Origin: Buddleja alternifolia
Lineage: Eukaryota > Streptophyta > Magnoliopsida > Lamiales > Scrophulariaceae
Direction of reading: 5' to 3'
DNA length: 64,000 nt
Assembly: GCA_019426215.1 (NCBI GenBank)
Contig: CM033394.1
Location: 43,708,423 to 43,772,422 of the forward strand
Positions 47,701-59,201 of this stretch are shown in pieces; within the stretch, counting starts at the first letter, position 1, and each line of letters begins with the position of its first letter. The position numbers and the translations under genes were made by a program. The notes below the pieces were generated by a model. That model was not told where the DNA came from. It saw only the letters and a program-made list of their open reading frames with translations, and did no database searches.

Positions 47701-50700
47701 GGAAGTAGACATCAGTACCGCATTATAGATTCCTCTAAGTTTTGGAAGCTGCTTTGGACAAATAACGGAGAGAGAAACAGCAGCCTGCAAAAAATGGAAT
47801 ATTCCTGAGCTTCCAAGGAGTATGAAATAGGTTAAGGTGTAAAGATGGCAGAAAAAGGATGGGAACATTTTACGAATACCTGAGCAAAATATTTTGCCAA
47901 TGTCTCTGCATCAGATAAACGATTATCAGATTGTGTTTCAATGTTTTCGCTCTTTTCTAGATTCTGGGATTGTGGTCGATATACTGGCGTGGGTATTGTG
48001 TAAGGGTTGCTTGCAGCAACAAGAATGCAATGTCTTTGTCCTTCAACATTTTGGTTTTGATTCCCATTTGGGGAAGCGAACATCTGGAATATGCGAGAAC
48101 ATGATCATAAAAAGTCATAAGTCTTTGAAGCAAAAGAAGCATAAAGTACGTGAACTGAAAAAGAACAGAAAACATCCTTCTCTGTTTCTACATTTTAGTT
48201 TAAATGTCTTTAACAAATAAAAGATTGTAAAACATGAGGTAGGCGAAACTCTCTGCTAATGAAACCATATGAAAGAGTTCAAGAGCACCAGCATGTTCTT
48301 GGTTAAGATAGTATGTACTACACATATTATTTTGCAATACAATCTTAAAATCTGCCCATCAATCAAGACATGAATAGTCTAAACTATCAATTTCATCAAA
48401 AAATGCTAAGTGTGTGTGTGTGTATTTTAAACATATAACTCTGAAATAGCAATGGAGAAAAAATACACCGCCTTTTGCACTTTTCTAGTCTAACTCCACA
48501 AAATAAACAAAAACACAAATCACAAACCATGCAAAAGATTAATGGTTGAGTACGATAAGCCCCCCTTTAACAGCATTATATCCTTGTCAGTTTCGAATAG
48601 TCTATAAAAGAAAAGGTCCTTTATAAAGGGTAAAAAAAAAAAAATTATATAAATTTTAAAAAATAAAAACAAAATTTATAGGCTCAGTAACCTTGAATTC
48701 CAAGGGTTCCTGGTGATAAATATGACTCATTGTGCTTGCCCTCTTTCATACCCTTCATTGTCAGGAAGGGCCCCTTCTCTTTAGTTAGGGAAATAAGAAC
48801 AGCTCGATTGCAGCATATTATCAAAACAGCTAAATACAATCGCTCATTGGTAATTACATTAAAGAAAGAAAGTCCAATCTACAAATTAACATCCAGAGTC
48901 ATTATCAAGCAAGATCATGGAGCAAAAATCAAAGTCCAATCTTAAAAATAGAAGTCCAAATCTACAAATTAACATCCACATTCATTATCAAGCAATGTCA
49001 CGACACAAAGATGTACTATCCCATCCAAGAACTATTAGATACACACTAAAGAACCCATGTACAACCATTCGACATCAATTTAGAAAGTAATTTAATGCCC
49101 AAGTATAGGTTTCAGGGTGTGGTTAAAGGTAATTTTCAGGTCAAACTTGTGGAACCTGGGCAAATCACATTTTGTAGCAAACAAATCACAACAAACTTTA
49201 AGTGCCATTTTTTCTCCATTGCCAAATGCCATTATACTTAGATATCCACTTTCCAATCATCCTTGATTTAAGAAATGCTAATTTTTTTATTTTTTTTTTT
49301 GAAACTGTCTTTTTGAAATCTATACACATCACTCAACTGTCTTTTTGAAACATCTTATGCAACTATGATACAAAAGAGGAAATCAGAATTCATTTAGATG
49401 GGTAAATAGATAAAATTAATTAGAAGAGAGTGAAAGACCAGAAAAAAGCCATCACAGATGTAATAACAGAGGAGACAGATTTATCATGCGTCAGTCGGAG
49501 TAAATATTGTGCTTCAATATGGGATAGACATCACCACAGACCATTAAAGCTTCTGCAAGCCCTTCAGCAATTGCAGCATCACTGAAACCACCACCTGCAA
49601 AGGGTATAGCTGAAAGCCACTGAAAGAATATATCCATGTCTCTAGTCCAGCCACTCCGCTGAACAAGGCAAGCTGAATCACAAACAAGGGTAATAAGAGG
49701 AAAGAGATGAAAAATAAACATCGCAAGCTACAAGCTAAAATTATAAAGTGAAGTGGACAATCTCCAATAGAGTAGAAGTTGAAAATAAACCAGTCAATAA
49801 AAAAGACAAAACCTTTATGTTCAAGGTTCTGAGTGCAACTTAGGTAATAATGAAAAGGGTTTCATTGACTTTTCCAATTGATGTCAACTTCCAAAAGGAA
49901 ATCAACAAGACAACAAAGATCGGTAAGGAAACTGAATTGTTGAGTAGATTTTCATACAAGATAAACCAAAATTTTCTGAAAAATGATAGCCGTTATATCC
50001 GCACAGAATTTCATGATACATATTTCCTCATTGTTTCTCTCCCTTTTTGAGAGAAGAGAAGGAGTACTTAAGTCAATGGGATTTAATTAAGGATGGTAGG
50101 GCAAACAAAAAGCTGGTGTGATGTTGGTATGAACTTCTTGGTTCATGACCTTACTTTATTAAATTGAACTTCATGCTAAGAGCCAAACTGAAGAGTACAT
50201 AAAGTACTTGAAAAACTAGAAAAGTCAACGAGCAAAGACTAAATCAAAAACTCAAATTTCCTGGATAGTATAGGATATCTTTCTAAGGATATTGTTCAAT
50301 TGAAAAAGCATGGTAAAAGCACAGCAAAGGCCCTCAATGTGTCAAAGAAGAAGAAAATACGCACCACTATAAGAACCATGAGTATTGAACATGACTAGTG
50401 ACATCTCAACATTGGTAGTTGATGACTTCTGAAGAAAATATGAAACACTAAAAGTTAAAATCAAATATGCACAGAACATAGTAACATGAATACTAACTTT
50501 CTACTAACAACGAATTCTTGTAATTAATGAATAAAAAGGCAAAATTAGTGATGTAAAGTCCGACAGATGCTGTTTATGTGTACCTGACCCGTTAACTCAT
50601 TTCCACAAAAGTATCTGTATAGAGATAACAGAAAAAACAGAAAGTTATTCATAGCTGAACATATAACCCACAGACCAATTACTTACTATAAGTTTTTTCA

Positions 50701-52384
50701 TATAAGCTCAACTCCTCTTATTTGGTTGGACATGATAAGATGATGAAAAAATGAATAAAAGTTCATAACATACATAAAACAATATTTAAGAAGCAAATGA
50801 TCCGTGCTAAATTGATATCCATTTCTACCAAGACACAAGGAGTTAAAATGGTACCTCCACGCCTCCACCAATCAACTTTTGTTATGCAAAATTTCTGTTC
50901 TGTCATTGATAAACTTATTCCTAAAAAGTTTACTGATTAAACCAGAATCAAAATCTTCGAACGACTATTGATTAGTAGTATAATCAACTTAAGACCAATG
51001 ATCAACATTTCTCAACTATGTCATAATGAAATACAGTGGCTTGCTTCAACTGATGCTCCATTTTTTTCTATGTATTTCGGTTCTTGGATGCAGATAGAAG
51101 AAAAGGCATTGGAACAGTCAAATTTTGGCTCTCTACCAAAACAGAAAAATTTGTAGTTTAACTCTCTTGCCTAAATCTTTCTTTTCATTAACCACTTTAC
51201 CTTTCCCCGTGCTCATCATTGAATTATATTGTACATATCATGAACTGATTATAAAATTCCCATAGTATAATGTAACATTCACACTGAAGCCAATATGTAA
51301 TATGATTCGCCGTCTTGTATGTCCATGTCATGTGATATAATTAAATATGACAACAATCATATCTGAATATGTGCTTTCAATACACCTATTTTTTCTTGAT
51401 TGAATGCTTCAGTGTTAGAAAGAAATTCTGATATTAGTCACTTTAGCACTCTAGAACAACAAGCTTTGATGGCGACAAGAAAAAAAGGCTGCTAACCATT
51501 CTATGCAATGTGGAACGTATATTCAATTGCATTTGATAATATCAGAAGCAAATGCACCCCAAACAAAAAAAATAAAATGCTGTGCGCTAATAAATGAAAA
51601 GATTGAATCTTTTTACTTAAGCTTCCAAACAAGATAACACAAAGTAAAAACAAATTAATACAACAAACTTCTACTTAGTTGACAAGATAACGGAGGGGAA
51701 AGTGCATTTATAACTGTAAACATTCGAGAAGTCCTGACTACTTAAAATGCCAGCAAATGTATTAGTGAACCAATTATAAACAAGAAATTGCATCCCCTTC
51801 AATTATAAGGAATCACAAAAAACAGGAGTAATCCTATGCCAAACTAAGTTCAATGGTTCGATTGTGAATTATGTGTCCATCTCTCCAACACAATTGTGTG
51901 TGGAGACTGCACCCAATACACATTACTGTGTGAGAGATATAGACACCAGGCCATTGGACTCGGTCTGGCATAGATTTTTCCCAAGAAACAGAGCCCAAAC
52001 GACTACGTTTTGGTCCTGGTTTTTCATAAGCTAATTCAACAAAAAAAAAAAAGTTGTTCAGCATAAAATTCAAACCAGTAGTAATGAAAATCAGCCAAGT
52101 ATTTCAACTGATGTTCAATCAAAAACCCATTTACCCATACATCAAGGCAATAACACTAAATATATATATATACACATATATATATGTATATAATGAAAGA
52201 AACCTCAAGTAAAGGTAAGTATATATGTTCAATCGCATAAATAAACAAATAAAACAAACAAACAGAAGCAGGCAATGTGAAAGTACCGGATGATCTTGTC
52301 GAGGTAATCGGAGACGATGGTTTTCCAGAAGGGGCCTATGGCGGCCGTGCCTTCAACGGCCACGATCAGCTGTTTCGCCACCAT
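41772..52384 (-). CDS. MED25: Mediator complex subunit 25 (PFT1)
   Basis: Subunit of the nuclear Mediator complex that bridges transcription factors and RNA polymerase II; in Arabidopsis it acts in flowering-time, light and jasmonate responses. Exons on the minus strand: 52384-52287, 50614-50584, 50428-50365, 49672-49542, 48083-47880, 47784-47719, 47012-46814, 46433-46366, 45816-45064, 44539-44486, 44324-44296, 43888-43820, 43726-43642, 43313-43227, 42170-41772. All junctions are GT-AG and join into 778 codons plus TAA (Arabidopsis about 836). An N-terminal von Willebrand-A domain covers about 1-225 (KQLIVAVEGTAAIGPFWKTI, CLVQRSGWTRDMDIFFQWLS, RHCILVAASNPYTIPTPVYR). A Pro/Ser/Met-rich linker follows, then the activator-interacting domain at about 535-655 (KYVKVWEGNLSGQRQGQPVF, YVGKADFLVFRAM, LFPGDMVVFKPQIP). 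The tail (660-778) is Gln-rich and ends GGGFMG. No lesion was seen. Confidence 0.95.
41895..42150 (-). repeat. CAG/CAA repeat encoding the MED25 polyglutamine tail
   Basis: Interrupted runs of CAA and CAG in the last MED25 exon encode Q tracts of up to 8 residues, broken by Leu, Met and Pro. The mix of codons lowers slippage relative to a pure run. Confidence 0.85.
43426..43560. mobile_element. Tourist-like fragment in a MED25 intron
   Basis: TTAAGGATGTGTTGGATTG, GAAGGATTTGAAAGCCATGG and a following block resemble the left part of the element at 47186. The right end was not found. Confidence 0.4.
45890..46316. mobile_element. MITE in MED25 intron 8
   Basis: 427 bp with inverted ends AAGGCTGTGTTTGGTTTTAT and AAGGCTTTGTTTGGTTTCAT. 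The GGCTTTGTTTGG form suggests a PIF/Harbinger (Tourist) MITE, but the flanks do not show a clean TAA/TTA duplication. It fills most of the intron. Confidence 0.7.
47186..47415. mobile_element. Tourist-like MITE in MED25 intron 6
   Basis: 230 bp with ends GGATGTGTTTGGATTG and, reverse-complemented, GGTTGTGTTCGGATTG, flanked by TTA on both sides (47183-47185, 47416-47418), the 3-bp duplication typical of PIF/Harbinger elements. Confidence 0.75.
48869..49000. repeat. Two-unit direct repeat in MED25 intron 4
   Basis: The phrase CTACAAATTAACATCCA followed by CATTATCAAGCAA occurs at about 48879 and 48961, an 82-bp local duplication. Confidence 0.7.
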
Positions 52385-52851
52385 TAATCGGTTCAAATTC
52401 TTCAATCAATCTCCACTTTTTATAATCGAGTTCTTCTTATTTTTCCTTTTGCTCTGATTTTTTTAGTAGTTTCGAGTTTGTGCAGACAAAATTTCTTTAA
52501 AGTGTTCTTTTTTCTTTTGAAGTTGAAGAAAATTGCAATTCAGTTGGTGGCCAAATTAAAAAGGGGAGAAATTAGTAAGTTCATGGATTATGTTTGTGTA
52601 TGCTACAAAAAAGGAACGTAATTGGCATTTTGTCCCTCGAAATGACCCATTACAGCACTTTGCACCAAAAGCTTCAAAAGTTACTAATTGCATCCTCAAA
52701 TTGGGTGTACATATGGATGGAGTCGAGTCGAGTAACGCATTGTTTAAACTTGTTCCAGTTTTAACGAGTTTGAAAAATTGTATTCAAGTTTGATTTAATT
52801 TTTAATAGGATTGAGCTTAAAGGAGATTTAATCGGGTCAAATATAAGTGGG
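52385..52851. other. Upstream region of MED25
   Basis: Contains the MED25 5' untranslated region and promoter on the minus strand. No clear TATA box was seen. 52600-52700 looks like part of a foldback element (TTGGCATTTTGTCCCTCGAA). Confidence 0.4.
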
Positions 52852-53004
52852 TGTTAAATATTAATTTCCTTATTTTGTATATCTATTTACTTGTATTCAG
52901 TTTAAGTTTTTTTCCTTGTATTTAGCTTAGGGTTTTATATTCTTTTTAACCTATATATACTTTCATTCCAATACAATATTGTTTACGAGTTTAGAACTCT
53001 AACA
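52852..53004 (+). repeat. copia-3 5' LTR
   Basis: TGTTAAATATTAATT...CTCTAACA, with TATATATA near 52954. Confidence 0.88.
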
Positions 53005-53013
53005 TGGTATCAG
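53005..53013 (+). other. copia-3 primer binding site
   Basis: TGGTATCAG directly after the LTR, complementary to the 3' end of initiator methionine tRNA, the usual primer of copia elements. Confidence 0.75.
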
Positions 53014-53369
53014 CCTAATAGATAAAAACTTTCCCTCTTTAACTGATCCTAAGCCAAGTCGCCTACCCCGGGTGCGATTTTTTTGGGACCAAATTCAACC
53101 TCCCAAATGCCGCCTCTCTTCCGCCGTTCGTTGCTCTAGTAAGTTTGCGTTTGTTATTTTTATTTATCTTCTACGCCTTGTGTCATCTCCGTTGTCACTA
53201 TGGGGGAACCCAATCCTACAAATCCTACCCCCATCCCTCATCCGGCTTTTGCCATTACTAACATTTTTCATCTCTTTAATTTTAAACTTTGTGAGGAAGA
53301 TCCTCGTTTCAAATTATGAAAAATAATTTTTTCTGATATTTGTCGTAGTTACAGTCCTAGGTCATATCA

Positions 53370-53820
53370 ATAGAAAATCCACTCCTAAAGATAATAAATG
53401 AAGATTGGTTTTCGTTGGATTCAAAAATCAAAACGTAAATGTATAATTCTGTTGATGCAAGTCTCCTTGATAGTGTTAGTGCCGATGGATGTACCGCCAA
53501 GAAAATATGGGATAACCTCGAATCTTTTTTTAATATTAATAAACCATCCAGTTCCCTTCATCTTCAAGAAAAATTTTGCAATTATAAAAAGGGATCATTA
53601 TCAATTTCTAATTTTTGTCGAGATATGAAGCGCATAGCTAATAATCTCAACGATGTTGATTCTCCTATTACTGATCAAGAATTAGTCTTATAAATCGTCA
53701 ATAATTTACCTGATTCTTATAATGGTATTATTGATGTGATTACAAATCAAACTCCGTTCCCCAATTTTTCTATGGCTCGTAACATGCTTACTCCACGAAA
53801 TCCGGGATACCACTAAATTC
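53370..53820 (+). pseudogene. copia-3 gag remnant
   Basis: A UBN2-type gag segment: WIQKSKRKC and, in another frame, YNSVDASLLDSVSADGCTAK, IWDNLESFF, LQEKFCNYKKGSLSISNFCR, then a TAA followed by IVNNLPDSYNGIIDVI. Two frames and a stop are needed. The following 53850-54300 is a degenerate Gln/Pro/Ser-rich stretch. Confidence 0.75.
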
Positions 53821-54319
53821 GCTCCACCTTCTAATTCTTCGATCCTCCTTTTTTCCCAAAACAATCCTTGTAGTGATAATGGTCGTGGTAAAAATTTCGG
53901 ACGTGGGTCTGTTTGTGGTAACAAGGCTATGGCAGCAACAACTTTTCCAATAAAAACAATTTTGCATCTCCAAATCACCACAAGCAGCCAGGCTACAGAT
54001 ATGGGCCTCCACAGCAACCAGCCCATCAGCCCCTCATAGTTATGGGCAGCCCCCCAGCCCATTGGATTTCTTCTCCAGCCCAGCATCAACAATATTATTT
54101 TGGGCCTAATTACGACCAGCCCAGCGTGCTTGCTCCAGCATCGCCTCAGCCAAATCAGGCCTTCTCGGCCTACTTTTGAGCGCCCCACTTCAGTCTGCCA
54201 GCCTACTTCAGCGCCCAACCTTCGCCAGCTCACTATCCAGCTGCTATGCACCAACCGAGCCCACCTCCCCAGCAGCCTACTGACCTGTCTCACTTATTTT
54301 CAATTATGACTATTCAATC

Positions 54320-55558
54320 CCCCGATGACAATTGATATATGGAATTTGGGGCTAGTGCACATATGATCTCTCACTCAGGTACACTTTCTTCTCTTGTACA
54401 TTGTGATAATTCTAAGTCAATAATAGTTGGTAATGGTGTTATTTTACCTATTTCTCACACAGGCTCCACCTCTTTCCCCTCCACCCACCTCTCTTTATCT
54501 AATGTTTTTGTCTCTCCCGACATCATAAAAAATCTCATTTTCATTCGCTCTTTTACTCATGACAATAATGTCTCTGGTTGAGTTTGACTCACATGGCTTT
54601 TTTGTAAAGGACCTTCCAATGGGCACCCTCCTCTTCCACATTGACAGTCAAGTCAACCATTACCCCGTCCTCTCTCCACCTCTTCGCTCTTCTCCATCTG
54701 CTCAAACTCTCACTGCCGCCATTACTACTCTCTGGCACCACCGTCTTGGACATCCCGTCTCTTCTGTCTTTAAGTTTTTAGTTTCTAGGAATTTAATTTC
54801 TTGTCCAAATAAGTTATCAACGTTATGTAATGCTTGTCAGTTAGGTAAACATAAACGTCTTCCATTTTTTAGTTCAAACTCTACTACTTCTCGTGTTTTT
54901 GAAATTATGTATTCGGATTTATCAACCTCTCCGGTCACTAGTGCTAATGGTTTTCGCTATTATGTTGTTTTTTAGATAATTTCTCGCATTTTTTATGGGT
55001 TTTTACTCTTTGTCTCAAATCTGAAGTTTTTAATATTTTTCTAAATTTTCGTGCATATGTTAAAAATTAGTTTAATCTTGAAATTAAGTCTTTTCAATGC
55101 GATCATGGTTGCGAGTTTGATAATAATAATTTTCATACTTTTCTAGTGGTCTTGGTGTAACTTTTTGTTTCTCTTGCCCTCATACATCGCAACAAAACTG
55201 TAAGGTCGAACGCACTCTTCAATCTATAAACAATACCGTGCGTACCCTTTTTTTTCAAGCTTCTCTTCCTCCTAATTTTTGGGTTGAAGCTCTCCATATG
55301 GAAACCCATCTTCTCAACCTCCTCCCAACGACCACTCTAAATTTTCGCACCCCTTTTGAGCTTTTATACAACACTTCACCTGACTACTCTCATCTTCGAG
55401 TTTTTGGATGCTTGTGTTACCCAAATCTTACCTTTATTGCTTCATACAAACTGGCCCCGCGATCTATGGCTTGCGCCTTCCTCGGATTCCTGCTAAAGCA
55501 TTGTGGCTATCGCTGCTTAGATATCTCCACTAACAAGATTATTTTTTTCGTTATGTGA
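54320..55558 (+). pseudogene. copia-3 protease and integrase, broken
   Basis: At the protease site the usual YMDTGAS reads YMEFGASAHM, preceded by a TGA, so the catalytic Asp is lost. LWHHRLGHP and CNACQLGKHKRLPF (54733-54870) form the GAG-pre-integrase domain. The integrase core is split by a TAG (54973) and further frameshifts (FQCDHGCEFDNNNFHTF), and resumes at 55238 with NFWVEALHMETHLLNLLP and VFGCLCYPNL. Confidence 0.78.
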
Positions 55559-57190
55559 CTTTTGACAAATCTTCTTTTCCTTATGCCTCCTCCTCCACGT
55601 CGTCCTCTGTTCATGACTACTCTTTTCTTGACCAAGACGATGACCCACCTCCTCAACTCCAACATCTCTTCCTTCGGGCCCCACCTACCGCCGCCCACTT
55701 CCACCCATCATATGGTTACTTGATCGAAATATGGCATTACCCGTCCGAAGCAGCTCCTCAACCTTTCGGTTCCCTATTCTCTCTCCTCTCTACCTCGTAC
55801 TCCCACTCAAGCTCTATCCAACCCTAACTGGCAGGCTGCCATGCCACTCTTCATTCTAACTCTACATGGGAACTCGTTCCATGTCATCCTCTCGCTAACA
55901 TTGTTGATTCCAAATGGATTTTCCGTCATAAATTTCGTTCCGATGGCTCCCTCGAATGCTACAAAGCATGTTTAGTTTCCCATGGTTATACCCAACAACC
56001 TGGCTTAGACTATGATGAAACTTTTAGTCCTGTCGTCAAGCCCGCCACCACTCACACTATCCTAAGCCTTGCTCTATCTCGCTCGTGGCCGATTCATCAA
56101 TTAGACGTCAAAAATGCTTTTTTTGCATGGGCATCTCAATGAAGTTGTCTTTATGAAACAACCCCCAATCTTTATCGATCCTTCCTTCCCTACTCATGTG
56201 TGTCGTCTCAAGAAAGCTCTCCATGGTCTCAAACACCTCGTGCTTGGTATCATCGACTTTTCCTTCTTCCTTAGGTTTTGTTAGTAGTAAAGCGGATAAC
56301 TCTCTTTTCATCTTCCGTTGTGGCACTTCCATTGCCTATCTTCTTCTTTATGTGGATGACATTGTTCTTATTGCGTCGTCTACTTCTCTTCTTTCTCATA
56401 TCACTCCGCTTCTCTCATTGGAATTTGCTATGACCGACCTTGGTTCTTTACATTATTTTTTTAGGTATTACTGTTTCTCACTCCTCCTCCGGTCTTGTTC
56501 TTTCTCAATCGAAGTTTGCTAAGGATATCTTAGATCATGCCAAAATGGCTTCCTATAACCCGTGTAATACTTTTGTCAACACTTGTGCCAAATTATCTCT
56601 ATCAGGTCCTCCCGTTTCCGACCCTACCCACTATCACAGCTTAGCTGAGGCCCTGCTGTATCTCACCATCACTCGTCCTGATATAGCTTATGTTGTTCAC
56701 AAAATTTGTCTATTCATGCATGATCCTCGTGAATCGCACATGAACGCCTTAAAGCGTATTCTTCTCTATGTTCGTGGTACACTTGCTCACGGTCTCTATT
56801 TTTGACCTTCCTCCACTTCTAAACTAATCGCCTGCTCAGATACGAATTGGGTTGAGTGCTCGGATACTCGTCATTCTACTTCTGGTTATTGTGTTTACTT
56901 AGGCGATAATCTTATTTCTTGGTCTTCAAAATGTCAGTGTGTTGTTTCTAAGTCGAGTACCAAAGCCGAATACCGAGGTGTTGCTAATGCAATTCCTGAG
57001 TCTTCTTGGATTCACAATTTACTTCTTGAATTACACTGTCCTCTTCTGCTATTGTTTATTGTGATAAAATCAGCTCCATACAGCACCAACGTACTAAACA
57101 TATTGAAATAGATATTCATTTTGCACTTGAAAAAGTTGCACTTGGTGAAGTTCGTGTGTTGCATGTACCCTCGGCTCATCAGTTTGTCGA
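55559..57190 (+). pseudogene. copia-3 reverse transcriptase and RNase H, broken
   Basis: RT fragments in several frames: WIFRHKFRSDGSLECYKA, HGYTQQPGLDYDETFSPVV and LDVKNAFF, where an extra T breaks the frame near 56117, then LLLYVDDIVLIASS (56336) and GLVLSQSKFAKDILDHAKM. A TGA at 56803 follows. RNase H pieces read CSDTNWVECSDTRHSTSGYC, SKSSTKAEYRGVANAI and TKHIEIDIHFALEKVALGEV. No piece could be functional. Confidence 0.8.
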
Positions 57191-57282
57191 CATATTCACA
57201 CATTGTTCGTGTGTTGCATGTACCCTTGGCTCATCAGTCGCAATGTTCGGGAACTTCCCATTTTGACTTGGGGGGGGGGGGG

Positions 57283-57436
57283 TGTTAAATAATAGTTTTC
57301 TTATTTTGTATATCTCTTTACTTGTATTCAGTTTAGGTTTCTTTCCTTGTATCTAGTTTAGGGTTTTATATTCTTTGTAACCTATATATACTTTCATTCC
57401 AATATAATATTATTCACGAGGTTTAAAACTCTAACA
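57283..57436 (+). repeat. copia-3 3' LTR
   Basis: TGTTAAATAATAGTTTTC...CTCTAACA, preceded by the G run at 57270-57282. Confidence 0.88.
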
Positions 57437-58082
57437 ATGAGGTTCTAGTTGCTTGATGTTTCTATACATATCGATAACTCATTAAGTTGTATTAGAGTCA
57501 AACTTCATTTCGTATGGAACAAAAAATTGGATTCAAGCTAAATTGTAGTGCCCAATGGATTAAAGTTGTTTCGATTGTTTTCCAACCCCAACTCAAATGA
57601 ACAAGTCCTTGGCTAGATGCACTCTCCCTAAAATGTACCAAATATTAAAGTGCTAATCTATATTATAATAAGCCATCTAAGCTCATGACTTGTGAATATT
57701 GTGAGAGAAGTGAGTCTAAAATAGAGGTCATTATTAACACTTTCAAGATTGGTCCGTCTCAAGACCAACACCCTTCATATGTATAAACTCACACTTGGGG
57801 TCATACACTAAAGGGGCTGGATTTTGGTCGCTCTTAAGTGTCACTGCTAAGATAGCACACGTTTATAAACTATATAACAGATTCATGGAAATATGTATCT
57901 GTATTCTAGAATTAAGAAAAAAATCAAATGCATATTGAAAATTGGGTTTCGAATACACTTACATTTTTAACTCAATAAGTGGGCATCTCTGAAAGGGGTG
58001 ATTTTATGGTGGATTAGGATTAAAGTAGTCGGTCAATCATATATCGTTAGATTAGTATAAGTGAGGTGACATTTCCTATCAT
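57437..58082. other. Gene-free spacer
   Basis: No open frame or repeat recognised in this AT-rich stretch. Confidence 0.4.
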
Positions 58083-58433
58083 TAGGAGTGAATGATGAAT
58101 CAAACTACTTGATACTCGACTCTAGATCGTTCGGTAAAAACTAGTTTCAGCTCAGCTCATTAATATATTAAACCAAGTTTGAACAAGTTTTCGTGTGTTC
58201 AATAAGTTTGAAGCTCGGTTCGAGGTCGATTCAATTAGTGAAAAATGATAAAATATGTGCAAAAAATTCAAGTTATTCGAGCTCGACTCGTATTCAACTC
58301 AATTAAAGTTCGTTTGAGCTCAACTCGATTAACAATTAAATCAAGCTCAAACACAAATTCTGAAACTTGATAATCATTCAAACAAACTTGAATAACGATT
58401 TGTTTGACTCGATTCAATTCACTTACAATCCTA
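58083..58433. mobile_element. Dispersed hAT-like short element, copy 2
   Basis: Related over its length to 33137-33484 (TACTTGATACTCGACTC, ACCAAGTTTGAA, AAAATATGTGCAAAA, AGTTCGTTTGAGCTC). Ends TAGGAGTGAATGA and, reverse-complemented, TAGGATTGTAAGTGAA. Flanking 8-mers CCTATCAT and TCTACCAT agree at 6 of 8 positions, a likely decayed hAT duplication. Confidence 0.6.
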
Positions 58434-59201
58434 TCTACCATCTCCTATCGCCAATAATATTGAGTGGACCGAGTTCAATGATTTCGCTCGACCCTAGAAA
58501 TAATTTTATGCAATTAAAAAAGTATTTTTCAACCCCTAACATGTTAATTTAATTAAAGACGTAATTTTGTTTGTAATTGCACCTAAATCTGTGGTGGGGT
58601 TGACTTGGAAAAAGCGTACTAGTACAATATATGGGCCAAAAAGGTCAAGCCCAAGAAGGACGTGGACCCGCGGGAAAGCCGACCCGCGCTCCCGGGTCAA
58701 CTCAGAACTCAACGCGTCACTCCTAAAACCATCAGAACTCTTAGTTGAGAAGGTAAATGTAACGTTTGAAGATACCATTTCGAAAACGACCAGAATTTAT
58801 ATAAACATTAAACTACAATATATAACTATATATATATATACACACACACAATAATAATAATACTGAATAAACCTTGAGAAAGTCTCAATTGAAATTAGCT
58901 AAAATAATTATCTTCAATTTCTGGGTGATTTCGAATCTATCTTCCTCTCTATTTCACTGTTTCAACTATAGCGCCAAATTGAAGCTGATATATATATATA
59001 TATATAGTGCTACTATTTGGACAAAAAGATTTCAAATTTGAGTTGGGTTTTTGGAATTGTTTTTTGCCACGATTTTTATTTTATTTTTGGCTTGGTATTG
59101 GTATTTGGGTGAAAGACTCGAATTTGATCCTAAGAGGGAATGATGAGCATTATCTTTGTGTATGTATAGAGATTCTTTGTGTCAAATATTACAGTGTGAA
59201 G
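58434..59201. other. Upstream region of the BRO1-like gene
   Basis: Promoter and leader region. It has two TA microsatellites (58823-58840, 58988-59007) and a GC-richer patch at 58640-58715. No certain core promoter. Confidence 0.4.

Larger units (their letters stand above)
52852..57436 (+). mobile_element. Old Ty1-copia element (copia-3)
   Basis: 4585 bp between two short LTRs (153 and 154 bp) that differ at about 13 positions plus one indel by eye. A primer site TGGTATCAG follows the 5' LTR and a 13-G polypurine run precedes the 3' LTR. Flanking 5-mers are GTGGG and ATGAG, a decayed duplication at best. The coding region is full of stops and frameshifts. Confidence 0.88.

Noticed and set aside
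48730..48945. Small plus-strand frame inside MED25 intron 4
   Set aside because: Overlaps a local direct repeat, shows no domain, and lies antisense in an intron.
53706..54293. 195-codon minus-strand frame in copia-3
   Set aside because: It is antisense to the degenerate gag-to-protease region and has no recognisable domain.
59007..59201. N-terminal extension of the BRO1-like protein
   Set aside because: The frame is open upstream to 59007, but the residues do not resemble relatives and the region looks like leader sequence.
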